Shown: piece by piece, positions 10,001 through 22,100 of the stretch
How positions within the stretch are numbered: position 1 is the first letter of the stretch
How the letters are laid out: every line of letters starts with the position of its first letter
DNA from: Anopheles merus
Lineage: Eukaryota > Arthropoda > Insecta > Diptera > Culicidae
DNA length: 64,000 nt
NCBI RefSeq assembly: GCF_017562075.2
Contig: NC_054083.1
Coordinates: forward strand, 51,164,442-51,228,441
Reading direction: 5' to 3'
Notes under the pieces: model-generated
Database searches by the model: none
Told to the model about the DNA's origin: nothing
Seen by the model: the letters and a program-made list of their open reading frames with translations, nothing else
Program-made: the position numbers and the translations under genes

Positions 10001-11362
10001 TCCTCATCCCTCTCCATCGGTGTCGGTGTCGATCGGAAGCGTTCCAGCAAGCGCATTGGGGCTGCCTGAAGCATCTGATCGTACTCATCGATCGGACCGT
10101 CGGCAGATCTGTCGATTTGATTTTCTGCTTCAAAATCGCTCAGTATGCGCTCTAGGCGATCGTCTTTCCGGATGCGATGCAGCACCGGGAGCTTCGACGG
10201 TGGAGATATCATTGGAGCCACGGGTGCCGTCTTTGTCTTTGCTGCGGCGTTGGGGCGTTTTTTGGCTCCAGCTGCTGCCTCTGCACCAGGTTGCATCGAT
10301 TTTTGACGCTAAAAAAGAAGGGTTTTTAAATCTTTTTGTCATTCAATTCAAGCACGCTGCTTTACTTACTCGAATTCGCTTGAAGAGATCAGGATTTTCG
10401 TACCGTTCTAGGTTGGAAATTTTAAAGTCATTCGGGTTCATCAGGCAGTTGTGCCGTTTGCACGCCTCGATCCACAGTATCGAAACAATCGGAATGTTCA
10501 TCTTTTTCGCCTTTTGGTAAGTGGAGAGCAAACCATCCTTGAAGATTACGTGAGTCGTATCTCTGTGAAAGATAGAATAAAATGAATCATGTTAAAATTT
10601 GTGTTTAATAAATAATCCCTCCACTACTTACTTCAAGAGTCGCTCGTTAACTTTCGCTCCGAGCGATGCGATGTGTTCCTTGATACCGTCCGACCGATTG
10701 TCCGTCCCGGAACGTACCTCCACGTACACGCACACCTCGCGCATCACTTCCTGAATCGTGCGCTTCTCCAGCGCCTGTCGCTCCTCCTCCGTAATGATGT
10801 CCTGTTCCGCGTACGACACATCGAAGTTACCGTACGCGTTGCGCTTGGAGACGGAATTCAGGGCACGCACTGCCCGCAATCTAGCCGTCGCCGAAGGACT
10901 GTTGTAATCCCGCATCAGCAGCTGCAGATGACGGTTGGGCGGCTGGACCGATTCGACCGCCGGCGGAGTATTGCATCGCATCGCATCCGGTGTTTGGTGC
11001 AGCAGATCCAGCTCAAACGGTGAGCTTCTTCCGGACAGGCAGCTGTCGAAGGAATCGTCCGCCGTACGCTGCGATTCCGGTGCGTCCGATGAGCTGCGCT
11101 GAAACAGCGGCTCATCGCTCGGTGTCGCTAGGAGACGCATCAGTAGCGCCTCGTGCAGGCTCTTCCTTCTACCGGGAGTGGCACCATCGTCGTAAACCAC
11201 TTTCGACTCGCTGTGCGTCGACACCGAGGAGCGTTGCTGCATGGCGGGCGGTGTGGCCGTTTTGTGAATCTGTACCGAAGACCCGGCCCCGAACCCGACG
11301 GATAGGCGCTTCTGTTTGGGCGAAAGTGTGACGCCACTCTGATCCAACATCACACGTTGCAT
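7054..11362 (-). CDS. MCPH1: Microcephalin-like triple-BRCT protein
   Basis: Four exons join in frame to give 1,253 residues: 11362-10632, 10562-10370, 10308-7993 and 7575-7054. All introns are GT-AG. An in-frame TAA 24 bases upstream fixes the start. Residues about 205-300 form an N-terminal BRCT domain (DTTHVIFKDG, then SILWIEACKR with the signature Trp). Exon 4 (1081-1253) is a C-terminal tandem BRCT pair (NTTHLVTLEP, YEWIVESY; then GWILDSI near the end). One BRCT at the front plus a pair at the back is the microcephalin layout; the family acts in chromosome condensation timing and the DNA-damage response, with the tandem pair reading phosphopeptides. The long middle is low-complexity and rich in RRKT[IV]-like motifs. 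Odd points: about 200 residues precede the first BRCT, and one MELT motif lies near residue 660. Confidence 0.88.
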
Positions 11363-12495
11363 TTTCGATGCGGTCCGGCCGTTTTATATCACCAGTGCGC
11401 GAAATTATTCACTTGGTTGATGGCAGCATTATGAGAATGCGTTTTTACACTTTATTAGCTAACACTTTTCGTGCCCTTTGCAAGCGAGATATGCAAGGCG
11501 TAGATTGGGTGTGCGATCGGTTTGTGACGCGTCGGGAATTTCGAGCCAAACGGTCGTTGCTGTCAGTTGGCGCTTAAGCACGGATTACACCGGTGGCGAT
11601 GTGTTGGGACTTCCAGTAGGGGTTTGCGTGCCCAAAACCGGTTTCGTACCGTCGCCAGAGGTCCGAAATCGGTGCGAATTTTGCTCGCCGGCGACGTCGC
11701 TTTTAAGTACTTTCGACGTGTACGTGCTTTTTGTGCTACAAAAAAGTAAAAAACAAAGGTAATTTTTTTATATTTAAGGTAGTTGTAATCTGCAGCCGTT
11801 GTGTGTAATGATTGCGTTCGGATAATTTCAGGATATTCAGCATCTTACGGCGACGGTGATGGTGCCGGAAGTTACTTCCCAAGTGCCACAAATCCACTAA
11901 ACGACCACTAAACGCCTTCTAAACGCCTCAAATTCTCTACCTAAACGGAATATAGAAAGACTTCGTTTAGCAGACGGCAAACGACTCATGCATTCTAAAA
12001 ATAGCAAAAAAGCTGGTGGCGCCATCTGTTTGTGGGATACCCAACCTGTGGAGCTTCCTCGCTTGGAGGAGAGCTTTCTCATTTCCTCTGTACTGTTGTA
12101 TGGTTTCGCATTGAAGTTATGCATCGCTAGAACTAGAACGGCGATACGATTGTTTAAATACTAAACTCCAACGGAAACCACCAGTACTGAAGCAAGTGAG
12201 ATTTGAATAATGGTCGTTGGTGTGGATACCCACGTATCTGACCACACGACCATTCATATAGATTTTTGCTCAGAAAGTTAGAAGGCTATATAGGTCATTA
12301 TAAGATGAAACTTGTCGAAACACATTGCAAGAAAAGGATAGCAATATAATGACGAGTTGTAATACGCCATCTATTGATCAAACCAATGAAGCTTTGAAGC
12401 TTTCATTTTTTTCCTATGGATAATCAATTTTCCAGTCGTTTAAGCTTAATCTGTGGCGCTTGGGTTGTGTAAATGATTTTTCATTACTTTACCAT
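11363..12495. other. Upstream region of the microcephalin gene, no gene seen
   Basis: No coding exon is visible. The first 350 bases should hold the microcephalin promoter on the - strand; I see no convincing core element apart from TATAAAA on the - strand at about 25 bases before the ATG, which is too close to serve. A short cluster of CTAAACG heptamers (11896-11946), with a reverse copy CGTTTAG at about 11962, and two CGCCATCT segments (12019, 12365) suggest old repeat DNA. Confidence 0.5.
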
Positions 12496-12888
12496 GTTTC
12501 AACTAGTGTTTGGTAACTCAGATTCAGATTCATGAATCTGAATGAATCTTTGAAATGATTCAATGAATCTGAATCCCGATTGGAAAAATTCATCAATCTT
12601 CAAAGATGTATGAATCTCAAAAGATTCATGAATCTTCAAAGATTCATTAATCTCAAAATATTTATGAATCTCAAAAGTATCTTATATCAAGACAGATTTA
12701 CTAATCTCTAGGAATTCATGAAACTTTAAGAATTAATAAATTTGTAAAAAAATTATTATTCTTCTTTTTTTGCGTGACAACCTACGTGGTCATGCCAGCC
12801 TATGCAAGCTTTTGGGACTTCTTGGCAGTTGAACCGACAACGGGCAAGTTATAGGTGGGATTGGGCAAATTCAATATTTTGGAGATCA

Positions 12889-13716
12889 TACCCTACCAGC
12901 ATTAAACGGCTTTGAAGGCATTCAGAAGGCATTTAAGGCCTTAGTCGCCTTAGAAGGCGAATTAAGATTTCAACCGAAACTTTCAAGGCTGTAACGGGTT
13001 CTTTTCGAAATATTTCAACTTTTTGATTCAACAAGAACAGATAGCTTGCCGCCATCTTCGCTTGTATATATACTGGTTTTGCACCCTTACTAATTTAACT
13101 GCCAAATAGAGCAGTGACAACGCTTTTGGTTCCGAACCGAGAAAGCGTGTGTTCAAATCCTGATTTTTTATGATCTTTTTTCTGTACTTATTTCTTTTTA
13201 TATTAATATTTTCTTGCTATAATGAATATAAACAAACTTTTTGTGAAGCAAAATGAAAATAATACCTTTTTAAAAAACATAATAATTACTCTATCTTCAC
13301 CCATCATTATCAGGATGGGAGAAATATGCATCTCATTTCTCATTTTATTAGATTTATCGAAATGAGTTTGATATATTAACACCTTTCAACGGGTTGGTCT
13401 TTAACAACCGAATAATGCAGACCATCATTAATAAAGTGAAATAGCTCAGAGCTTAACGCAAGAGAACATAACACGTAAATCGTGCTATCGAATCTCACGC
13501 TCATATCTGGGAACACTACAACAGTGCAGTGTTGAAGACACTTGTAAGGTTTTCTTTTGACAGTTGCAATTTCAAATTTCAAATTAAAAGCGAAATTTTT
13601 CATTGACATATTTCAAAGGCATTTCATTACTGCTAAATGCACTGCTGATCGCCTTCAATTCGCCGGCGATTACAAGGCGATTAGAAGGCATTTAACGGAA
13701 ATTTGCAGGTAGGGTA
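12889..13716. mobile_element. MITE-like element inside the hAT element
   Basis: The ends are inverted copies: TACCCTACC at 12889-12897 and its reverse complement at 13708-13716. They are followed on both sides by matching blocks built from AAGGCATTTAA, GGCGATT and CCTTCT, so the similarity extends inward about 90 bases with small shifts. The interior is A+T-rich and non-coding. The right end overlaps the first bases of the adjacent palindrome, so one probably inserted at the edge of the other. The superfamily is not determined. Confidence 0.55.
13104..13168 (+). repeat. tRNA-like, SINE-related segment
   Basis: TAGAGCAGTGA (about 13107) resembles a pol III A box, and GTTCAAATCC (about 13151) matches a B box, about 45 bases apart as in a tRNA gene. 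A T-run follows at once. ACGCTTT and AAAGCGT can pair around an inner GGTTCCGAACC palindrome. A full cloverleaf cannot be drawn, so it is not called a tRNA gene. It could be a decayed tRNA or the head of a SINE captured by the surrounding MITE-like element. Confidence 0.35.
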
Positions 13717-15047
13717 CCCAAATAACCAGCTCGTACTTTATAGCTGATTTAGGGCTGTTTAACGAAAAATCGTTCCGATGCCGTACTTTGTGGCTGATTA
13801 AGAGATAGACGGTACTTGGTGGAACTATGGAGCTTTTTAACAGGCTCATGGTACTTTTTGGAACTTTGCGGTTGATTAGCACTATGTGTAGGGTTCATGG
13901 TGGAACTTGAAGGCTTGTTAAGAAAGGGTACTGAACTTGGTGGAACTTTATAGCTTTTTAATGCATGACATCGGTACGAGATGGCTCTTGTCAAAGTGTC
14001 AAAGACGGACGCCGGCAATAATCTCATTGCTGCTGCACAAGTTAGATTCGTTAATTGAAGAATGAATATTGAGTGAAGTGATTGTGAATTATCAGTAAAT
14101 TGTGTAAAATTTTGTGTAATTCATCAATACAAAGGATTTAAAAATATACATATATGTTTAAACGAAACAAATTTTGTTGTTTATTTCATCGATGACGTTT
14201 GCTTGAAAATAAAACACAAAGAAAAATAATCCCTGGCATCGTGGAATAAGGAAGCTGCTTAGGCGCTGTTTGAAAGACCCACATAGAACTTTGATGCTGT
14301 TTATCTACTGCAAAAGGCGAATTAGAGCAGCGATCTTTAGCGTGCCAAAATGAGCTGCTTAAGCAATTCTGGCTATTTGGGTACCCAAATAGCCAAAATT
14401 GCTTAAGCAGCCAATTTTGGCATGCTAAAAATCGCTGCTTGAGTTCGCCTTTTGCAGTAGATAAACACCATCAAAGTTCCAGGTGGGTCTTTTAAATAGC
14501 GCCTAAGCAGCTTCCTTATGCCACGGTGCCAGGGATTATTTTTTTTGCGTTTTATTTTCAAGCAGGGCATCATCAATGAAATAAACAACACGATTTGTGT
14601 TTTGTTATGTGCATGTTTATTTCAAAAAACAGCTCTTGAATTTCACATAATTTTATATAGTTTACTAAAAAATCACAATCACTTCACTCAATATTCATTC
14701 TTTAATTAACTTATCTAACTTGTACAGCAGCAATGAGATGATTGACGGCGTCTCTCTTTGACACTTTGACAAGACCCACCTTCTACCGATGTCATGCATT
14801 AAAAAGCTATAAAGTTCCATCAAGTTCGGTACACACTATTAACAAGCCTTAAGTCTCTATCATGAACCCTACACATAGTGCTAATCAGCCGCAAAGTTCC
14901 AAAGAGTACCGTGTGCTTGTTAAAAAGCTTTATGGTTCCACCAAGTACCGTTTCATCTCTTAATCACCCACAAAGTTCGACATCGGATCGGTTTTTCGTT
15001 AAAAAGCCACAAATCAGCTATGGAGTTCAAGCTGGCTATTTGGGTAC
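13712..15047. repeat. Giant palindrome of two head-to-head repeat units
   Basis: Two arms of about 670 bases are reverse complements around a centre between 14382 and 14383 (GGGTACCC at 14379-14386). In a 150-base stretch compared by eye (left 13930-14080, right about 14680-14840) about 91% of bases match, so the arms have diverged and this is not a simple assembly fold-back. Each arm itself begins and ends with GGGTACCCAAATA-CCAG in inverted orientation, so each is a small element with its own terminal repeats. The outer part of each arm holds degenerate units of about 45-50 bases (GGTACTTGGTGGAACTTT, then AGCTTTTTAA). No coding frame is seen. Confidence 0.8.
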
Positions 15048-15256
15048 ATCTATAAAGATTCATGATTCTTAGAAGATTTGTGAATCTTTACAGATTCATG
15101 AATCTTTGAAGATTTGTGAAACTTTGGAGATTAATAAATATTTAGAGAATCATGAATCTTTGAAGATTCGACTCGAGATTCGAATCACTCATCACTGAAG
15201 ATTTGTTATGAATGAATCTCAACGAAAGATTCATGAAACCCAACACTAGTTTCACC

Positions 15257-18199
15257 TTCAGCTAAAGTAAACTAAATCCATACATCTATAGGAATGTGCT
15301 TCCAGGGACAGCCCAAGCCTCCCTTTTGCAAGACTTTCCCGCGTGTTGCTGCAACCGATTCCCTTATCGCATCGTTTCTTTCTGCTGCGACATTGACGCG
15401 AACCCAGCCCCCCAAAGGAACGGAGCAGCCTCCGTTTAGAATCAATCAAACGGGTGAATATTTATGAAACAACGTGCCCCAAAAAATCCATATCATTATC
15501 ATCGTCCAGCCATCGTCCAGGACCAGGATGATGGTGTGCCCATCCGCGCGCTCCGACCGTTCGTACGCTACGCGTTAGGGAAGGTGTGGCAACAAGAGCA
15601 TCATCATGATCCTCATCATCATCCAGGGTGTTCTCCAGCGTTTCTTCGATCATCGCTTTCGCTTTCGGGCGTTTCTGGTGGCATTAAACGACAGCGCAAG
15701 AAGCTGGAGCTGCCTTTCTTCTGACACCTTCCGAACGGGGGGGTATAATTATGTAAACGGTTTTCCTGCGGATTCGGATAATCGATTAAAAGCAGAGGAG
15801 AGAGAAAACAACGCGCAACATCTCTAGCACCGGGCGACTTGCCGGTTTGCATGAGGCAAACGATTGAGAAATGTGTTTGCCGTTGGCTTTTGGGCAAAAC
15901 ATTCCCTGTCCATCGTTTGCCAACATTTTGATGTTAAAAGATCGTTTGATAAAAGATTGCTACCTGTGCGAACCTGTGCAATGTGAAGATGTCTGTTGGC
16001 AGTGACTGAAGGGAGAGATATTCCTCAATCGGCAAACGCTTCTTTTCGTGCAAATTTTAAAACAACACTTTGTATTTTTATACAACTAACAGTTACGGAG
16101 AGAGCTGCTGGAACTTGGCGTGGTGGCGACGACTCCCAAAAGACGACACTTCGTTAAACCATTTTGGATAGGTTTGAAGTGTACTGATGATATCGGGCAC
16201 CTTCTTGAGCACGAGCTACCTCTTGACTGGCGAAAGGTTAAGCGATACAGCTTCATTTTTCGAACGCCGATGTAAAAGCGTAAAAAGCGGTACTGTCTTC
16301 TCCACTCCCCGATTGCTACTGTCGTTTTGACCTTTTTCTGTTAAAAATAAGTCACACCGAACGACACGAGTAAAAACAAAAAAAATCTTGAAGCTGTTCG
16401 TACGAAGCGGAGAAAGGATGATCTAATGCGACCAGGAAGTGATTGACAAATCTCTGGTGGAACACCTTTCGAGCAGCCGTTTTGAGCAGAATGATTCCAA
16501 TCAGTGAGTGGGTACATTCGTCAACTTAGATCCGGGTTACGCCATTTATCTCAAATTCTTACTCATTTCGGGTGTTTCTTTTGCAGCGTGCATCTTACTT
16601 ACACAACCGCAGCAGTGATTGCATTCCGGCCTCATTCATCTTTGGGCGTGTTTTATCTGCTAAGTAAATTCGTTCACCCCCTGGTGCCTGGGAGAGCCGT
16701 GCATTAGCCATTTGTCTCGCGGATGAGCTGCCTTCGACCTTCGACCTGTAAAGATGCAATAATTTACGAGCTTTTTATGTTCGTTTTGCCAAATATCTCC
16801 CTTAAAAGAAGAGGCATAGAGCGTCAAGTGACGTTTTTTTTGGGAGTCGCGACAAATTTCGTACGCGCTCCGCTGCCGCAGTTGACCCAGTTCCGCCCGT
16901 CCGATGCCTTCCTCCAGTCATTACTATTATTATTGTTGTACCGCGGAACCCCCACCGGGAGTGTTGTGTCATTTTTTTTATTGGGTGTGTATTAGGAGAG
17001 ATTGGGTTGTGGGGTTTTGGGGCTCTGTGGTTATTGTGCAAATTGTGCATTTTTTTTATTTGCATAATTTGTAGATTCACAAGAAAGTGGCTTGACGGAG
17101 GGGGGAGATGGGGTTGAGCTGGAGTTGGAGTGCTGGGAAGGGTTTGGCAAAGTTTAGCGTAGCGAAAGCATGCCAACTAGATTTGGCAAGCGTTGCCGTT
17201 CGCGTGACATAATGCTGGCGGGGTCAACCAGCAGGCAAACCTGTGTTGGAAGTTTTGGGACCGGTTGGGACATGGTTGTGGCTAAATATTGCTATCTTTT
17301 GGCGAGATATGATGATGCATTGGATGCGTGGAGCTTTTAGAACATTATCTCCTATTGTGAAGATCATTTCAGATTGCGTGCTGCTTAATTGGGACCTACA
17401 TGAACCATATGAAGATCACTTGAAAATTCATCAAATGATCAATTGTTGAGAATGTCTTTGAATGAGAGTAACATTTCAATTTGAATAACTTCTAACGCTT
17501 AAACCATTGCTTGAAATGATTAAAATTACTTTTCTAATCTGATCTATGGTTTATCTGCAAAATCATACAAACAACCGACTAACACAGTCTTCCAGCTTCT
17601 TAAAATGGACCAAGAAGCACTCGATCACCGATCTTTACGATCTTTCCTTTCTCATCTCACTTAAGGAGTCAGTTATCAATCAAGTTTCGTTCGTACTTCC
17701 TTTACACAGAGCTTCCTACTGTGGCCCGTGTCACACCGATTGAGTCACGAGCTCCCGCCTCCGCCTGGGTGCGGTGTGGAAATGAAGGCGCGGGAATGTT
17801 TTCTTATGCCTGGTTAGCAGCAGCAGCAGTTAGCGGGTATGATCGAAATTCATGTTCGCGTTTGGAGAAAGAAATTATTTACCAGACGATGACGACGGTT
17901 GCTTAGTGAACGAAAGGTGGGTTGGTTGGTCGGGTGGTAAATACCACCGCACCTGGTAGACGAGGGCTTTTCCCCCACCCGATTCCGTTCGGTTGCAGGC
18001 CGAATCTCCCCCCTCTCTCTCTCTCTTTCTCTGTATCTCGTTGTAGGTCTCGTGCAGCGTGTACAAGCGTTTACTACCGCCGTAGTGAAGTAGTTCATAG
18101 TAGGGGAACGCAAACCCGCAACGCAGTAGGCGCACGTTGAAAGTCGACGAAAACCCCCCCCCCAAACAAAAATCGACGATCCCCGGTGTGCTGATGTGT
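15257..18199. other. Intergenic DNA, no gene recognised
   Basis: Both strands were read and no exon could be supported. The stretch holds short CAT/ATC-rich simple sequence (15600-15640) and scattered homopolymers. Reading frames of 60-175 codons occur on both strands, but their composition (Ser, His, Arg and Cys runs) follows the local simple sequence rather than a protein family. Confidence 0.5.
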
Positions 18200-19199
18200 G
18201 TGGAACGATCGCGCGCGCGCGCGCACGGTTCGATCGATCATCGCTCGGTTTCGTACCGAAAAACCCAAACCATTCCGCTGCTGTGAACGCGTGAGGTGCG
18301 TTCGGTCGTGTGTTTTGCACTGCTCCCTTGTGTCCTGGCGCGTGGCGAGTTTTTTCTACGAACGTACCTGGGTGCACCGAGCCCCCCTTAATCGAGAAGG
18401 GTCACAAAGCGGCTTGTACCGGAAGAAAAACGCCGTGTCTATTTTTGGGGTTTGTATTGGGTTCAACTTGTGATATTTTGTGAGCTATTTTTGCGCGTGT
18501 ACCGATAGGAACTGTCTACATTGTGTCTACATCCCGTTGCACGCGTCTTCTTCGGTGTGATTGCAAAGTGTTCCTGTTCCCCGCGACGATACCATCTGGA
18601 ACCGTGCGTTGCTTTGCTGGATGAGTGTGTATGATTTAGAAGTTTGCGCTGAACTGGTGCTTAGTGGAACGTGACGATCCCCAGTTGCCGTTTTGAAGGC
18701 GGTTGTGAAATAGTTTTGCAGTGGCAACTGGTGCAGCCATACACTATCGTAACATGTGGTTCTTGTGCTGTAAAGTGGCTCGAAAATTGAGTTTATTTAT
18801 GTGAAATGATTGCACTGTTATTGCTGAGTAATTGTCTATAAAAGTGATCCCCGCAGTGAGCGTGACAAGTACATGTACATGACAGAGAACAACTTCAAAC
18901 GATATTTGTAGCAATTTTGAGGATGTTCACTTTCGGTTTTGGTCCGCTATTACTTCGTTCGTGCCAATACACAATTCCATTCTCTCTCTGTGTGTGATGA
19001 AGTGTTCCGTGTGGTGAGGATAATTTATACGCGAGCCGAGCCGTTAGCCCGAAACTGCAATCGAAAATTACATCGAAAACTTCCGTCCCTCAACTGTTAA
19101 TGCTACAAGCGCTACTTCCGTTGGATGGGGAGTTGGAATAAAAAAAAAACGGAAAGCCAAAACTCCTCCCCACCTCTCCATCATCCTAGACTAGAAGGT
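18200..19199 (+). other. Probable non-coding first exon of the long downstream gene
   Basis: The stretch has the texture of a dipteran 5' leader: repeated GTGTG, GTGAAA and AAAGTG words, a CG-rich start with a (GC)n run at 18211-18223, and many short upstream ATGs with no long frame. It ends at a strong splice donor, TAGAAG|GTAAGC (19199/19200). No partner acceptor was proved. It may be an alternative leader of the + strand gene whose coding exons lie at 27617 and 55486. Confidence 0.4.
18837..18844 (+). promoter_or_regulatory. Possible TATA box
   Basis: TATAAAAG is a consensus TATA box, with GCAGTGAG just downstream. If used, transcription would start near 18865 and the first exon would be only about 335 bases long. 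The leader-like sequence further upstream argues for an earlier start, so this may be unused. Confidence 0.25.
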
Positions 19200-22100
19200 A
19201 AGCATGAGCCGTGCATTATTATGACTGATTTAATTTAGCAAAGTAATCGATCGTAAAAATGTACCAACCGGGGGAGAGCTCTGTCTTCACCATTCGCACC
19301 ATTGTAGCTTCGTGATACAATATCTGTGGCCAGACGTTCATTTTTTGTGTGTTTGTGGGGCTTACGAAAATGGGGCTTTGCTTTGGACACCATCGGGCAA
19401 CCGTTGGGCAAACATTCAAAATAGAAGACCACACCGTGTCGAGCGGCGCAATCGATCGCTGGGTGAAAAGAATGTATTGGATTGTTGGTTTTTTTTTGCA
19501 TCCACATTGCATAGCAACGGCTCCTGCGATTGGACTGATTTGCTTGAATGGGTTTTTGCATTGGATGCGCGGGTCTGCATCAGCCACCCGACAGACGTGT
19601 TAAAGGGGATACCCAACCGAAGAAGGAGCTAAAAAAAACAGTAGACGGTTTTCTTCAGCCTTTTCACAAGGTGTCTTGGGGTGGTTGGGTGGGTGAGTGT
19701 CTGTCTTCATGCCCCGCAGGGAGGGGGTATGCAGTTGCATTTGCGATTACATATTATGTGGGGCTTCTGCCTGTTTTTTTTTTCGCTCTCTTTTTGCAGC
19801 CTTTATTACCGACGATTGTTGTGTTGGTTCATAGGCCTGTTGTGTGTGCTTGTTCTGCTCGGCCAATCGATTGAGGAACGCTGATGGCCATCACACATGT
19901 CGGCATATGGTGGTACAATTTAATTGATCGGTAGACAAAATGCGCTCTCTCTATATGTGTGGGTACGTACAAAGTAAAATCTAGCAAGAGTGGCGGTCCC
20001 CGACCATTGTGTATTTTCCATTTCCACAGAGACACCTCCCCGTAGCCACCACCCGCGAATGGGGCTGGTTTGCGTGTGCAGCACACGAATGGCCATATGT
20101 GAGCCGCCCTGTCAATTTGTGTACTTTTTGGCAACTTTTTCGGGTGCACCTTCACTTTCCATCTGCATTTGCGCGGCTGGGCGATTGATTTTTCACGACA
20201 CGACCGCTTTGAAAGGTGGTTGCGAACCGAAAATTGAAAATTGCACCCTCGCCCGCTAATGGGTGGCAGAAGAGGACGGTGAGAGAGCGAGAGAGGAGAT
20301 GCGTGTTTTGCAAAGTCAACGCGCACATACCACACGCCAAACACCCAATCGATCATCATCCTTCGACAAGTTTCGTGCGGCTCAAGTGCTCCCACCTCGC
20401 TCCGTTCTGGTGGTGGGTGGTGGCAGCTTTCCGTGGGTTCCGCGGTTCGGCTGGAACGCGACCTGCGGGGAGGAGGAGGGTGCACTAGAAAATGTGCCTC
20501 TAGGCGGGCAAGAATGTTTTGCTGGTGAGGTGTCTTCCGATCATTATTGTTTCGTGGTGTGTCGATGGGGTGACCCGCCATCGCCATCAACCTGGGTGCA
20601 GCCTGCATGTGGTGGCTTTTAATGAAAGCATTTAAAAACAGCGTTTGCCCAACCTCTTTCTGTTGCAGCAGAGTCGCATGTGAAACCTGTGCTGGGGATT
20701 GGTGCGAAGGGCCTAGGAGCTAGAACTTCCTCTGCAGGTTTGGAATGCGATCGAAAGCGGCACAGGCGCTGCACCGTTGCACCTGCAGGCGTGAAGTGGT
20801 ATCACGCGCCCCAAGCGTGGAGCTGTTTGTGTAAGGATGTTTGAGGTGTGTTGACAAGGATTTAAAGTATTTAAAGTTGACAACCTACTTAAAATAGCCG
20901 ACTGAGGAAGTTAAAAACAGGCACTATCTCCATCAAAAGGGAAAGAAATGATCTCCCAAAGAGGAAAATCGTGTTTTGCTGTAGAAAAGATTCTCTTTTG
21001 ACTTGCTTGTACCGTGGTTCGCAAGCTATGGAGGGCACAGCAATTAAACGCCTCCAAACTATGACCACCGTGTTCTGTGTGTTTGTGTGTGCCGCCCGAG
21101 GGCCTGTTCCGTACCGAACCGGACCGAACAGGAAGGAAGTCCGCACCAGAGCCGCAAGCACCATAAATCAACAATGGTAATAAATGTAGCTACCGAAGTT
21201 TGTCGCCTTGCTTCAATTACCGATATAAAACACACACACAGCCTATACAACCGGAATGGGGGGGAGACGAAACATAAGAGACAAGGGTGAGACGATGGCT
21301 CTTGCTTCCTCCTCTTCACCCAAACGCCGTTCCAATTCATCGAATCTGGTGTGACACTGGGTGTGATACTGTGGGGCCATTTTCCTTGCGCTGGCGGTTA
21401 GTTTTGACCTCCGACGAGGTCCGAATTTGTACCACTCAGAGTGTTTGGGGTGTGCAAAAATAAATAAACATAAAATCGGCATCTACAGCAAACGGAAAGA
21501 CCTTCAAGAAAAAAAAGCATCGGACCTTACCTTAGCATTCGCGTGAAGGATAGTGGAAAAGTGACAAAGTCTTAACTCAGTTTTTCCTCTAACGGAGTGT
21601 ACTGGTCTGAGCTGTGTTTTGCTTTAGAAGTACTTAATTGTATGCTTAATTAACCACTAATTTGGGGAATCTAATGCTTATCTTCTTGAGGTATGTTTCA
21701 GCAATAAAAAACAACAAACATAGACGACGAACCTCACAGTTCTGGCTTGCAATTGCATCTCCATAAATTCTAGATAAGCCCCAACCAAAATGGACAGACC
21801 GTGGAATTGGGTGGAAGCGAGCCGGATATTTGTGGCGGGCATGGAAACGCTTCGCCGTTTGAAGGCCGCGTAACGCCATTTCGATGTGCCTGGAAATGGA
21901 AGAAATAAAACTAATTAATGGAAAATCGGCGTCCAAACCTTGCGCCGGCTGCGTTTTACGGATGTGTGTGTTTGTTTGATGCTTTTCTTTTGCTTTTGTT
22001 TTCGGTTGTTTTTTTGCACAACCAACACACCTTAACCTCCTGGGTCTGGTTGCTCGGGCCACGGTTTATCGGCTGCAATGCTGCACCAGTATAGGCCCCA

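Larger units (their letters stand above)
12504..15248. mobile_element. Non-autonomous hAT-type element with nested insertions
   Basis: The element starts TAGTGTTTGGT at 12504 and ends, read in reverse complement from 15248, TAGTGTTGGGT: ten of eleven terminal bases match. It is flanked by GTTTCAAC (12496-12503) and GTTTCACC (15249-15256), an 8-base target duplication with one mismatch. Eight-base duplications and TAGTG-type ends are hallmarks of the hAT superfamily. Subterminal regions (12515-12740 and 15052-15240) are packed with GATTCATGAATC-like and TTTGAAGATT-like repeats. No transposase frame exists, so it must have been moved by an enzyme supplied elsewhere. Two other repeat elements lie inside and make up most of its length. 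Confidence 0.75.

Noticed and set aside
13104..13168. Genuine tRNA gene
   Set aside because: The A and B boxes are there, but an acceptor stem and full cloverleaf cannot be formed, and it lies inside a repeat element.
19829..20608. 259-codon frame on the - strand
   Set aside because: His/Pro/Arg/Ser-rich with no motif; overlapping frames of 90-120 codons are open on the other strand, as expected for chance frames in stop-poor DNA.
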